Assembly (NCBI GenBank): GCA_015680685.1
Contig: MNCI01007635.1
Span: 359,857 to 423,856 of the forward strand
DNA from: Gnetum montanum
Lineage: Eukaryota; Streptophyta; Gnetopsida; Gnetales; Gnetaceae
Direction: 5' to 3'
DNA: 64,000 nucleotides
Shown here piece by piece: positions 35,922 to 47,061 of this stretch. The notes under the pieces were generated by a model. It did not search any database, was not told where the DNA came from, and saw nothing but the letters and a program-made list of their open reading frames with translations. Both the position numbers and the translations under genes were made by a program. Position 1 is the stretch's first letter. The number at the start of each line of letters is the position of its first letter.

Positions 35922-37259
35922 GACGTCTCGAGGACGGGCTCAAGAGACACTGACAAAGAATACGAAACACCCCGAAATAGAAGACACTAACATCACTCTT
36001 TAGTAGTTATCGTCACTTAGCTATGCTTGAGAGTTCCAGGATAGTCATGTAGGGAAAGGGGAAAGGGTGGACCTGTGGGGATAGTTTTAGGAAGGAAGAG
36101 ATTTAGCGCAGTGTGGTCACTCATCGAAATGCTTGTGAGGGAGTCGATATGCAAGAGCATATTTCTTTTGTGGGCTTCTAACCTCTCATTGGAATGCTTA
36201 AAGATGGTCATTGAGAAATAGCTGGTGTGCCATTTGTTTTGGGCAGGCACTTTTTTTTTGTTTTGTTTTGTTTTTTAAGCTTTTGCTCTTTTGCTATTTT
36301 GCCATTTTCATTTGCAAAAAATCTTATTGTTGTAGGATAGGTGTTTCCTCCCCAGGATGAGTTGCATTACATCCATGTTAGGCTTTGACCTGCCTACAAA
36401 TGCTTCCCATGCAGCGAGTTGCATTACGCGCATCATGGAATTTGCGGTTGAGCATATGGGAGGGCTTTACAGGCATCGGGAAAATTTGTAAAAGAGATGT
36501 GAGAAGGAGAATTGTGGGTGTAAGAAATGAGGTAAAGGAGGCTAAGGGGGAGGATAGGATGTGCACTCTTAGGTAACCAAGCTAGTCAGGATGATCACCT
36601 TGGAATGATGTAGTGTCCTTCCACCTTGGCAAAATGCACCTTTGACCAATGCCCCTCCAGCACGTACCCTGCAAACACAATAGAGAGAAAACCAGAAGAA
36701 ACAACCATCAAGTAAAATAAAGACAAAGGTCTTGCTTGCTTTAGCTGATGTTGGAGCAATGGATGTTATTGCTAAGGCATTCAATGTCCAAACCAGAAAG
36801 GCCAGTAGCAGTTCTAGCAGCATTAGTGTGGAGGAGCTAGCACCGAGGAAGTTAGGAGTTGTGGCGATGTGAGTGCTCAGGAGTCCCTGCCCAAGGAAAA
36901 CATTATGCATCTCGGCTATAAGGTGAAAGGCGTAACAGCTGAACGTCTTTTGGGCATGGGCGATGGTGGGGGTTGGAGGATAGCAACCTTGTGGCTAGGC
37001 CACAATAGTGCTGGGACTCCAGAAATAGGTGCCAACCACAGAAGCTACTACCAGGGCAAAGGGTCGTGGTAGTGGTAGCTCCGAAAGGTCAGCAAGATGT
37101 CATATGACATCTCTAGAGGATCAGCAAGATGCCAATGATAGTGGCGTTGCATATATTCCAGAGAGTGCTTTCTTGGCATTGTGAACTACATTTTGGAACT
37201 ACAACATCCCATCTCGTGTCGGCAATGTACACGCTTTCTTGCTTGTAGGGTCATGGATT
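35922..37259 (-). other. 3' region of element A
   Basis: No recognised protein. Open stretches exist (minus 36,569-36,910, 113 codons with two hydrophobic segments; plus 36,869-37,072), but neither resembles a known family and B has no clear counterpart. A T-rich run lies at 36,248-36,276. Confidence 0.45.
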
Positions 37260-37284
37260 GTGAGATGGACGTGTTGTGCCATGA

Positions 37285-37632
37285 ACCTAGTTTAAGGTCC
37301 TAGTAGACCATTTTATGTGCTACTTTAAGGTCCCAGCAAACTGTGGTGTGCTAGTTTAAGGTCCCAGCAGACTGCTGTGCTGGTTTAAGGTCCCAGTAGA
37401 CCGCTATGCTGGTTTATTGTCATAGCAGATGGTGGGTGTGCTAGTTTAACATCCTAGAAGTTCGTCTGTGCTAGTTTAATATCATAGTAGACAAGCTTTG
37501 CTGGTTTTATGTCATGGCAAATAGTCTGTGCCAGTTTATAGTCATAGTAGACTACCTTTTCCAGGTTTAGGTCATAGCGGATGAGCTTTGCCAGTTTTAC
37601 ATCATAGCGGACATTTTTCTTACCTTGCTCAT
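37285..37632 (+). repeat. Hairpin-word array after integrase of element A
   Basis: About ten units of 33-45 bases, each with a form of CTAGTTTAAGGTC..AGCAGAC.G. The left half (TTAAGGTC) and right half (GAC.G) are partly complementary. The array begins directly after the integrase stop. Confidence 0.85.
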
Positions 37633-37635
37633 GCA

Positions 37636-38772
37636 TCAGATGTAGTATAGCTTAAGATACAAATGATTCATAGGATTCACAAAATATTTGCCTTCCATGT
37701 CTGCTAGCTTGAAGGCTCCATTCCCGTAGGCTTTTGTGACCATGAATGGACCTTCCTAGTTTGCTAAGAAATTCTTCACGTGTTCATGGAAAACCTTGAG
37801 AACGAGGTCTCCCTTTTTTACTAGTTATTGATATTGGTTTGCATGATGCTACTACCATTACTTGTCTTGATATCACTTGATGCAGCCAAGTGTTTGCACA
37901 CACTCCTCCTCTATGGAGTCAAGGTTGATGATCCTCGACTGGTTGTTCTAGGCTTCGCTCATGATGTTTGACAGGATCATTCGAAGTGATGGTACCTGCA
38001 ACTCAAGAGGCAACACTGCTTTAGATTTGTATACAAGACTTTAAGGAGTTTTACCTGTTGTCATCCTGCATGTTGTCCTATAAGCCCATAGCACATAGAG
38101 GATTTGCTTGTGCCATCATCTCTTGCTATTGCTAAGCATCTTCTTGAGCAAGTTGATGATGGCTTTGTTCATAGCTTCTTCCTGTTTGTTTGCTTGCGGG
38201 TAGTATGGTGAGGAAAAGGACTGCTTAATTCCAAGGTTTCTGCAAAAGGTTTTCATTTCCACACTACTAAACTGTGGCCCGTTGTCAGTCACAATAGTCA
38301 TGGGAAGCCCAAACCTTGTCACTATGTTATCCAATATAAAGTGAAAAACCTGTTGGGATGTAGTCATCCTAAGGGGGATAGCCTCTACCCACTTTGTAAA
38401 GTACTCAGTGACGGTGATGATGAAGCTATGCCCTGTGGAAGACTTAGGTGTGATAGGTTTTATGATGTCTAGTACCCATCATTGGAATGGCCACGTGATC
38501 TACATCGGGTGCAACTCAGTAGGTGAAATGTGTATAAGATTTGCATATTATTGGCACGTGTCACAAGTTTTAACCTTGGTAAGGCAATCTTTTTCCATGT
38601 GAGGCCAGTAATATCCTAGGCACTTGATTTTTGTTGCCATGGCCCTAGGGGCTATGTGTCCAGCGCACAGCCCCTCATGGACATCATTAATGATTTTTTG
38701 TGCTTGTTCCTCATTTATGCATGCTAGTAATATCTCATCAAAGGAGTTTTTGCGCAAGGCATTGTCTCCCAT
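37636..38772 (-). pseudogene. Integrase of element A
   Basis: Zinc domain: HEGLCAGHIAPRAMATK, YYWPHMEKDCLTKVKTCDTC. Core: ITPKSSTGHSFIITVTEYF preceded by VLDII (aspartate), MTIVTDNGPQFSSVEMKTF (aspartate), SPYYPQANKQEEAMNKAI (glutamate present). C-terminal: KSKAVLPLELQVPSLRMIL and KAYGNGAFKLADMEGK, ending YLKLYYI at a TGA. The three catalytic acids are present, but stops occur in the frame. Compared with B and C it is the best kept integrase here. Confidence 0.9.
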
Positions 38773-38784
38773 CAGTATATATTG

Positions 38785-39395
38785 CTAAGCATGCTGGCAG
38801 ATCGCATCCCTTTCAGTAGATGTCAATCCACATGGGAGTTCACCATGTTGCAGGTATGCTTTAATGTTGGAGTACCACTCTTGGGTTTCAGCAGCACTTA
38901 CAGAGGCGACGTCTACCACTTGAGTGATAGGCTTCGTACACTCAATTATCAAAGCGGGAAAACTTGGGAACAAGTGTGGTGGCACATTCAATGCTAGCGT
39001 GGTTAAATCATCTGCTACAGTGTTCTCATTATGTGGCACGTGTTGAACATCCATTGTTGCAAACTGTTCAAGTAAACTTTTGGCTAGGTCACAATAGGAT
39101 TGCAGATGGGTAGCTTTGTAGGCATAGACCTCAGTGATTTGATTGATAACAAGTTATGAATCGCCATGAATTGCTAGATGTTGAATTTTTAATGCTCAGG
39201 CTGCTAAGAGGCCCCTAAGGAGTCCTTCGTACTCTGTCACGTTGTTCATAGAAAGGAACGCGAAATAATAAAAAATGGTTGAATGTCCCCAAAGGGGAAC
39301 ATAATGACGATAGCTACACTACCACCTCGAGTGGTTGAGGCATTGTCAAAATGCAAAGTAGCTTTGAGATGTAATGGGACAATGTTGATGGTGCT
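38785..39395 (-). pseudogene. Extra RNase H of element A and linker
   Basis: KATLHFDNASTTRGGSVAI (aspartate), TEYEGLLRGLL (glutamate), AIHGDS followed by a stop and LVINQI (aspartate), then DVQHVPHNENTVADDLTTLA with the closing HV..N..AD motif. The linker to integrase includes ETQEWYSNIKAYLQHGELP, with counterparts in C and B. Catalytic residues are kept; a few stops break it. Confidence 0.85.
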
Positions 39396-39850
39396 AACGT
39401 GCTCATCAGGGAATTTGGGTTCTATGGTTGCCTGGTCATCGACAGGTGAGGTCATGAGTTGCGTAGCTATGGCTTGACCTTTTTTCAACAATTGGGTCAC
39501 ATAATGCAAATCAAATTCTACGGTTATTGCTTTCCACTGGGCTATCTTGTTGCTTTTGTATAGATTGTTTGTGATAGCCCGAAGTACATTGCTTTTGCAT
39601 ATTATGTTGACCTTGCTACGGAATAGGTAATGCCTCCACTTTTTCAATGCAAACACTAGGGCGAGGAAATTTCTTTCCACCTCATTGTACTTCACCTCAT
39701 ATACTATCAATGCATGACTCAGGTAATAAACTAGAATCTTAGAGCCATCGTCTCTTCTCTGACATAACAATGCCATGATATACGTGTCTGAGATGGTAAG
39801 GTAGATGTAGAAAGGCTTATTCCTTTGCGATGGGTAAATAGTTTGGAGGT
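39396..39850 (-). pseudogene. Gypsy-type RNase H of element A
   Basis: KPFYIYLTISDTYIMALLCQ, DGSKILVYYLSHALIVYEVK, NEVERNFLALVFALKKWRHY with the helix glutamate, and NVLRAITNNLYKSNKIAQWK. Ordinary Ty3/gypsy plan. The first catalytic aspartate position reads as serine/threonine (LTISD). Confidence 0.85.
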
Positions 39851-39899
39851 GTAAAATATCTTTCTTTAGGTCATCAAAGGCTTGTTGGCATTGTGTTAT

Positions 39900-40860
39900 T
39901 CATTCGAAGTTAACCCCTTTCTTTAGTAAGTGTTGCATGGGGTGTAACTTGTTAGTCAACTTTGCTATAAACCTTTTAATGAACTGTACCCTACCTTGAA
40001 ACCCCCACAATTCTTTAAGGTTTGTAGGGGGTGCTAGATTAACGATGGCCTTAACTTTGCCAAGGTCCACTCGTATTCCAGCCTCGAATGCTACAAACCC
40101 TAGCATGTGTTCGGTTCTTATCCTGAAGACACACTTTTTTGGGTTGAGGTGTAAGTCATGCATATGGCAGCGTTTGAGGACTACACTTAGATCATTGGGA
40201 TGGTTAGTAGCCTCTTTATATTTGACTACTATGTCATCCACATAGTTTTTTAGTGTTTCTAGGATGTAGTCACTAAAGATGTATGTCATGGCTCTTTGGT
40301 AGGTAAAGGGCATCATAGTGTAATAGAAAGTACCCCATGGGGTCATGAAAGTGGTTATTAACTAATGCTCTGGGTTAATACAAATTTAATTATAGTCAAA
40401 AAAACCATCCATGAAAGATAGTAGAGCGTGACCAGCCATAGTGTCGATGAGTTGATCAATACTCGGCAATGGGAAGTCATCTTTGATCGTTTCTTTGTTT
40501 AGATCCCAGAAGTCTATACAGATTCATATTCCTCCTATTTTCTTAGAAACTATAATGATGTTCAACACCCATTCTGAGTAATCAACTACTTGGATGAAAC
40601 TAGCCTGATACAGCTTAGTGATTTCATCGCGTACGGCTAGTGCGATCTCTGGTTTAACCTTGCAAGCCTTTTGTTTAACTACTTTTATATGCAGGTCTAA
40701 GATAATGTTATGCTGTATAAGCCTCAGATCTAAGCCCAGCATGTCATTATAGGACTACACGAATACTTCGATGTTGTCTTGTAGGATTTTGGATACATCT
40801 TTATGTGTTTGTGAATATAGGAGGGAACTAATCTTTAACGTTTTTATTTTCCCCTGGATG
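39900..40860 (-). pseudogene. Reverse transcriptase of element A
   Basis: VRDEITKLYQASFIQVVDYS, KKIGGI, KDDFPLPSIDQLIDTMAGHA, MTPWGTFYYTMMPF, then LKNYVDDIVVKYKEATN with an intact YVDD box near 40,230, HLNPKKCVFRIRTEHMLGF and LWGFQGRVQFIKRFIAKLTN. Few stops after 40,346. Typical plant Tat RT. Confidence 0.9.
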
Positions 40861-41094
40861 TAGTCATAGGTGTTTCAATGAGAGGGTCCTTAGTTACATC
40901 CCCAGTCTCTAAATCTAAGGCTTGGACTAGGTGTTTAGGCCAGTCTAGGGATGTTTCTAAGGACGCGACAGTGCTATCGGTGGATGATTTCTAGTCTATT
41001 GACTCTAGGTTCAATTGTCTTGTAAGCTCACCATGTGGGCCTGCCAAGGCTAGAAGTGAAGGTAGATCATGATGCATGGCCATTCTTGCTCAAC
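40861..41094 (-). pseudogene. N-terminal pol segment of element A
   Basis: From ATG at 41,083: MAMHHDLPSLLALAGPHGEL, then DSTVASLETSLDWPKHLVQA and LDLETGDVTKDP. Homologous to the segments before RT in C and B. Thirteen bases upstream, TTATTGTTGCAG gives a splice-acceptor-like end of intron (AG at 41,096-41,095). Confidence 0.7.
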
Positions 41095-41227
41095 CTGCAA
41101 CAATAAGATAAAAGGTAAGTCAAGTGATACCTGTTTGTACCAACAATGCATAATAAACATTTGCAAAGCAATAATCATATATGAAATGGTTAAAAATTTT
41201 GTCAACTATGATGCAAAATTCACAAGT

Positions 41228-41640
41228 TGTCAGTTTAAGGTCATAGTGGACCGCTAACTTGATCAAATTGTAAATTGTAACTGTTAGTTTAAGGCCTTTT
41301 CAGACTGCTAACGAGTAAGGTTTGTGAGTTAAAATTATTAGTTTAAGGTCTTTGCGGACTGCTAACAGGTTATGTTTGTAAGTCAAAAGTATTAGTTTAA
41401 GGTCTTTATGTACTATTAACCTGGTTGAAACTGTGAGTCAAAAATGCTAGTTTAAGGTCTTTGTAGACCACTAACTTGGTGGAAACTGGGAGTCAAAACT
41501 GCTAGTTTAAGGTCTTTGCTGACCATTAACGGGTTATTCTTACAAAGGTAAGTTGTTATTAGTTTAAGGTCTTTGCAGACCGTTAACGAGTTATTCTTAC
41601 AAAGGTAAGTTGTTATTAGTTTAAGGTCTTTGAAGATAGA
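41228..41640 (+). repeat. Hairpin-word array before pol of element A
   Basis: About eight units of 45-60 bases with the core GTTTAAGGTCTTTGC.GAC.G.TAAC. In the unit GTTTAAGGTCTTTGCAGACC with GTTAAC following, the two 11-base arms are complementary at nine positions. Confidence 0.88.
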
Positions 41641-41768
41641 AAATGGGTTGGGCCCACCTGCCATGCTGCAAATAGTGCTGCTACATTATGGTGGGAGTGC
41701 TACGCTGTACAGAGCATTCCACATTAATTGGGATGCAAAAATTGCAAGTTCCCTTTTACCGCGTTGGC

Positions 41769-41776
41769 TATAAATA
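41769..41776 (+). promoter_or_regulatory. TATA box of the antisense gene in element A
   Basis: GGCTATAAATAGGGG is a canonical plant TATA box, 142 bases upstream of the ATG at 41,911, leaving a 5' untranslated region of roughly 110 bases. The word GCTACGCTGTACAGAGC, related to A's LTR word, lies about 70 bases upstream. Confidence 0.7.
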
Positions 41777-41910
41777 GGGGTTTAGCGCCAGTAAATTCGT
41801 CATTTTTATCCTAAGAGTGTAGAGCCCAAATCCAGAGCGTAGAGCAGTTGTATTGTCAAAGAGCAAGGCAATTTAGCGTAGTGACTAAGAAAGAATCTGC
41901 AACTAGGACG

Positions 41911-44900
41911 ATGGCACCTAAAAGAGAACGCAAACACCTAGTGCTCGCCAAGGTAGACGAGGTGAAAGACACCCTGGGGCGTCTATCATGGGCATGCGTC
42001 ATGGTACGAGAGGAGACTCCGTTGACTTGGTAAGTTGCTACGCTACCTTTGTTTTACAGGTTGCTATTATTGCCTCTGCTCTTTTTTCATTTTTTCTTTT
42101 TCACTCTTTCATTTTTTTTTGTTTTGAAATCCATGTCTTCTACCACCGTTTTGGCCGTTACACCACCGCTGTTGTCGATTCAGCCATGACAGGTGTATGG
42201 ATGCTATGCTAAGGTTGCATGCAGTATTGCCCAGATCGCCATTGCTATAGCTGCTTTGCCATAGAAGCTTAAATGATTTTGGCAACCTAGCACGCAAATA
42301 GCATAGCATACAACCCTTAGGAGGGTTTGGTTGCATGCAATATTTGATAGTGTAACACGTGTTTGACGTAGCATAACGCTAATCATTTTATATGGCAGAA
42401 GCTTTGGTGAAATAGTAGTAGCGTATTAAATTCTTTATGATTTGCAATTCATTGCTACGCTACTATGCTACGTTGGCTGATGGTCGTAGCATGAAATTTG
42501 TAATATATCTTTGTTTTGTTTTTGTGCTAAAATTTGCAACCGAGGGCTTTTGCTACGCTACATGAAAAGAAAGGGTTATGCTACGCTATTTGCAAATGGC
42601 TAATCGTGCTACACTATATGCAAACTCAACTTGAACATAATGATAACATTTTCCATTCTGTTGTGTAGGGTGATGTTAAAATCCATTTTGATTGTCCTGG
42701 AGATTATAGGGATTTTTTACTGCCTGAGTGAACCGGTGGCCAATGTTTCTCCACCCCATGCATGTGTGGAGCAGTAGGCAGTCTGGTTCTGGGAAGGTGC
42801 GTGGGACTTCCTACAATTCCTCCTCCAACACTTTAGTGTGATCATTTGGTCACACTTATTAACGAAGGTAGCGGCCACAATTACAGAAACCTTATTGCTT
42901 GGGGCAAACTGGGGTATTTTGAAATTCTTGACCGATGGAGCAATCGGGGGTGAGTAGGCAAAAGGATCCAACTGGTGTCCAAAAAGCTTGAGATGCTTGA
43001 GTTGGATCTGGGAGATGCCAGAGTATAAGTGTTACCACTTATACAATACATTATTTGTTGCTCACCACATGGGCACCTATTTTCAGAACCCACCAGGAAC
43101 TATTTATTTTGTTGGTGGGTGAGTTTTATAAATGTATTCCATCATGTTATGCTAGGTAATAATGTTAACATCGTATGTGCTTTTTTTTTTGTTACTAGGT
43201 TTTATATCAGCAAGGATGGGCTTCATGGTGATACTAATGCCTTGGCTTTGGCACAGATGGCTTTGTGGGAGTTTTCCTCTATTGGGAACATGTGTGCCAC
43301 TGTGATAGGCCAATGCAGGGGTGAATACAAAACCTATCCAACCCGGTACTTCCAATTTTATAATAGGTGTAAGGAAATTAGTTGGTTGGATGGGGATTGG
43401 GCATCCCTTAGGCTGATCACTATGGAAGACGTGTTGGTGGATCTCCCATAGTTCCCATCATTGTTTAAACCTGGTACACTAAACTGTGAATTGTTTGCAT
43501 GTTCGAGTGTTGTTTTTGTTTTTCTACTATTTTTTTGTTTGTTTAACTTTTTATTTTTTCTTTTTGTAAACTACTACAGCGGTGAAGAAGTCCTAGGAGG
43601 TCACCATGATTACCTCTGGACATAATGAGGCCAATGTTTATTTCAAGTATGAGGAGGTGAACGAGACCCAACGCTGGCTCTACAATAGGGCCCCGAAACT
43701 GCTTGTCAACAACCTTCAAGATTTTGGGCTCATGGAGTTGTTCCTAGTTTTCAACCCAAGCATCCCTAGCTGACTCTTTTTTTGAAATAGTAGACTACTT
43801 CTGCACACGTGTCCATGGTGTGCTAGTGGTGCTTGAGGTTAATGACCAACTATTTGTGGATCTCTTCGGTGTCCCTTTTGATGGCCTCCCCACAGGAGCA
43901 AAGATCAAAAAGGAGGCAAACCATCAGGGGGACATTGAGGAATGGCTACGGGTGGTGAAGGGCTGCAAGGGGATCCACATTGAAGAGGCCAAGCTAAGAG
44001 CGGCCAAAACAATTTACCTCATCTTCTGTGCCTGTGCTTTCCTCAAGCTACTCTCCCAACGAAAAATCATTGGGATTAAGCAAGCATGGATAATGAGAGA
44101 GGTCATGGAAGAGGGGGCCCGTTACAACTGGGCCAAGCATTTTTGCAACGGTCTGCAAGCTAAAATGATCAAGCTTCGTAAATAGCCTAAATCCCATTTT
44201 AATGTGCATCATGCCCTTTTTGTAACCTACCTACAAAGCTTCACGAAATTCTTGGTAGTCCGTGAGATGGAGTCTGGGTGATACAGAATCGTAACTAGAT
44301 TTCCAAACCATGGATTTGCCAAGTCTTCCGTACCACCCGATCCCAGGATCTCCCAGAAGCTATTGGGAAGTCATTTTCAATGATGACCAAGGATTGGGTG
44401 GCATGCAACTTTCGTGGCCAAGACAGTGTAGGAGAGGTACCCCTTGCTACTATGGGCAATGTATCATAGGGGAAACGCCTCATTGCGGAGATGGTGGCCA
44501 CCAAGTTGCAGCGCAAAAGGTCTCACTCGACCGAAGAGCCTACTCGTACAGACAAACAAGGAGGGTAGAAACTGCAGTTTAAGCTTTGTAGGATGCAGCT
44601 CCCCATTGGTAAGTACATTCTTATTATATTTGTTGCCTCATTTTTTTGGTTAATGGTTGCTACATTGTGCTATGCTGTAGCGTAGCACAGTGTAGCATCT
44701 GTTTTATGTTAGTATGATTTTGCCCAATGTGACCACACTTTATTGACAGAGGAAGAAGAAGAAGAAGAAGGCGAAGCAGAAGTGAAGACCTCTAAAATAG
44801 GGGTAACTAATAAAGATGTGGGGGCCCTAGCCACAAAGGAAAGGGCCATTTTCAAGGAAGAAGGAGTTCCTACTACAAAGGTAAGGGATCCTGCCGACAA

Positions 44901-46374
44901 GGAGAACGCTCTTGCTAATGAGGAGGACATTCCTACTGACGAGGAGGACACTCCTGCTGATGAGGAGGACACTCCTACTAATGAGGAGGACACTTATGTT
45001 GATGAAGAAGATATGGGTGCCATAGGAAGAAGGACCCTAGTGAATAAAGAAGAGGCTCTTGTCAACTAGAAAGAGGCCTCCACTGATGATCCCTTCACCG
45101 AATGTAGTTTAGTGTCGGAAGAGTAGATGAATGCGGAGGGCGTTACCATGATGTTAAGTTAGCTAGAAGGAGGGGAGCTACAACTTGATGTTGGTGAGTT
45201 TGACTACATGTTTGATAGTTTGTCAATGAGCGACCCCCCCCCCCCTATTATCACCCCTAAGAGTTTGTTATGTAGGTGCTTTACACTATCATTTGCATTG
45301 CTCATCATCTTTATTATGCTTTTTAAAATGCTAAAATTTTGTTATTCCACTGTGACTAATGCTTATTTGTGTAAGGTTGGCAGCTTTCCACCTTAAGTGG
45401 GATCCCAAGCAAGCAGTAAAGGTTGACACCATGCCTGCATTCCCATTAGAAGTGACTGAAGTACCTCATCGCATATATGAAGAGGCTAGCGAATGTGTGA
45501 TGCATTCGACATGCTCCTGGTGGGAGTGTAGGCATGTAAACGAAGACCTGTGGAAATGGGTCCAGAAGCGTGAGAAGGAGAAGGCAAGTCTAACCACTGA
45601 GGTGGGAGACCTCTGCTTTAGAAATGAATTTCTTTTGGCCTATGATACCAATAATGGTAGTTGGCGCATGGTCATCATCGATTATGCTAGATATTGGATG
45701 GTCATGCGACGCAACAATGAGGCTACACATGAAATAATTGAGCAGCAAATGCAAATGGAGTTGTTGGCCCAGAAGAACCAAGACTGGAAAGATTATAGTG
45801 CAAGGGTTTATGAGTGGGGGTAGTCCTAGAAAAACCATAAGCATATGTATAAACTAGAATGTGCCACCTACCATAAATAGTACCAGGATGCTTCTGTTAA
45901 GTTGTATACTCATGAAGTATTCCTAGATGTCATTGGTGCTTCTGGGGCTTATGAAAAGTTCATCCAACAAGTGATGGTTATTGAATCCCTTGAATGGGAA
46001 TTGAATTTCCCCATGGGTGGGACTACCACTGCCTCCTTTTCTCTAGGGCCACTGAGATGGATGGCTATTGAAAAGGAGAAGGTTGAAGCAAACACTAACT
46101 TAGGAGATAGGCACTAGGCAGACATCACTAAAGAGGAGGTCTGTCAATGCCTCGGGACCAGCCTGGATCGCATACCCCCTGAGACAGACACGGGGTCATC
46201 TCGGGTTAGTCAGTTTTCTTTGTGATGCAACAATTTATTTTATTTTAGCTTTTATTGTGACTCTAGCTAACTACTTTAAATTTTTTGATACAGGATTGGG
46301 ATGAAGATACAAGGCCTTCTGAGGGTGGAAACAATGATGTAGAGGAAGGTGATGCAGAGGAAGATGATGCATGA
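41911..46374 (+). pseudogene. Seven-exon gene antisense to element A, unknown product
   Basis: Exons 41,911-42,029; 42,669-43,118; 43,199-43,473; 43,580-44,608; 44,750-45,271; 45,384-46,204; 46,294-46,374. All six junctions are GT-AG and join in phase, giving about 1,099 codons from ATG to TGA. Segments: a basic N-terminus (MAPKRERKHLVLAKVDEV), WDFLQFLLQHFSVIIWSHLL, HGDTNALALAQMALWEF, KAAKT-type helix EEAKLRAAKTIYLIFCACAF, ARYNWAKHFCNGLQAKMIKL, an acidic repeat in exon 5 and a charged helical tail. I do not recognise the family; it recalls the plant-transposon or mobile-domain-like proteins reported as extra frames in Tat/Athila elements. Fifteen in-frame stops, all TAG, and two frameshifts (about 43,765 and 44,270) that cancel. 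Confidence 0.75.
44926..45012 (+). repeat. 21-base coding minisatellite (EEDTPxD heptads)
   Basis: Four to five copies of a 21-base unit in exon 5 encode EEDIPTD, EEDTPAD, EEDTPTN, EEDTYVD. It makes a strongly acidic spacer in the antisense gene product. Confidence 0.8.
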
Positions 46375-46527
46375 TAATAAGGGATCTTATTTGTATTTTT
46401 GAAAGAATATTGCAAACATTATTTAACTGAGACTTTAAATGGAGGATGAATTATGATAAGATTCGTTTTATTCTAGCTTGTGTATTGTCTATGTTATTCA
46501 TTTTTATCTTTTTTGTGTCTTCGTTGT
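46375..46527 (+). other. Likely 3' untranslated region of the antisense gene
   Basis: AT-rich sequence after the TGA at 46,372-46,374, with TTGTGTCTTCGTTGTAGGCC leading into the next array. No clear polyadenylation signal of the AATAAA type is seen. Confidence 0.4.
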
Positions 46528-46905
46528 AGGCCATTTCGGGTCATTGTTAGGTGATAAGAAAAAGAAGTTATTTTTTATTTTTTTTTATTTTTTTATTTTT
46601 TTGAATAGCTAGTTTTAGGCCTTGGTAGGCCGCGGTGGTAGTTTAAGGCCATTTCGAGCCATCGCTAGTTTTAGGCCATAGAGGGCCATCGTGGAGATGC
46701 AGGGTAAAGAATTTTTCTAGTTTTAGGCCTTAGCAGGCCGTGGGGTGATGTAGACAGAACAGTTTGCCAGTTTTAGGCCTTAGCGAGCCGTATGTAGTTT
46801 TAGGCCATTTCGGGCCATCTGTAGTTTTAGGCCATTTCGGGCCATGGGACAATGGTAAGGACAAAATTTCACTAGTTTTAGGCCTTAGCGGGCCATGGTG
46901 GTGAT
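46528..46905 (+). repeat. Hairpin-word array between protease and antisense gene of A
   Basis: About nine units with GTTTTAGGCCTTAGCGGGCC or GTTTTAGGCCATTTCGGGCC; GGCC and GGGCC can pair. A T-rich tract at 46,570-46,602 interrupts it. Same orientation and related core as the arrays at 37,285 and 41,228. Confidence 0.85.
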
Positions 46906-47061
46906 GTAAATGAAGGATATGTGAATGGCTTGAAAAAAATAAGTTAGGAACTTGGCATAGATGAATGGATGTAAAGTAATTAAGAAATAAATGTACAACA
47001 GACGTTAAGTGGGTAGGAAGCAATGGAGTTGCTATGCTATATAAGTAACAATCATCCTTAC

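Larger units (their letters stand above)
41095..47061 (-). other. Putative Ogre-like intron of element A between protease and pol
   Basis: On the minus strand GTAAGG at 47,061 follows the protease frame closely, and TTATTGTTGCAG at 41,095 precedes pol. Ogre elements are known to have an intron at this place whose removal links gag-protease to RT. As now read, the two ends are one base out of phase, so the exact donor is uncertain. The region contains two hairpin-word arrays and a gene on the opposite strand. Confidence 0.5.

Noticed and set aside
36569-36910. 113-codon minus-strand frame after A's integrase
   Set aside because: Hydrophobic composition without a recognisable motif and no counterpart in B; kept only as part of the 3' region.
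37285-37632. CRISPR-like array
   Set aside because: Repeat units vary in length and sequence, spacers are short and not unique, and the setting is a plant retrotransposon.
41911-46204. Reassignment of TAG to glutamine in the antisense gene
   Set aside because: Neighbouring elements contain TAA and TGA stops as well, the gene also has two frameshifts, and land-plant nuclear genes do not read TAG as glutamine. Decay at CAG sites explains it.
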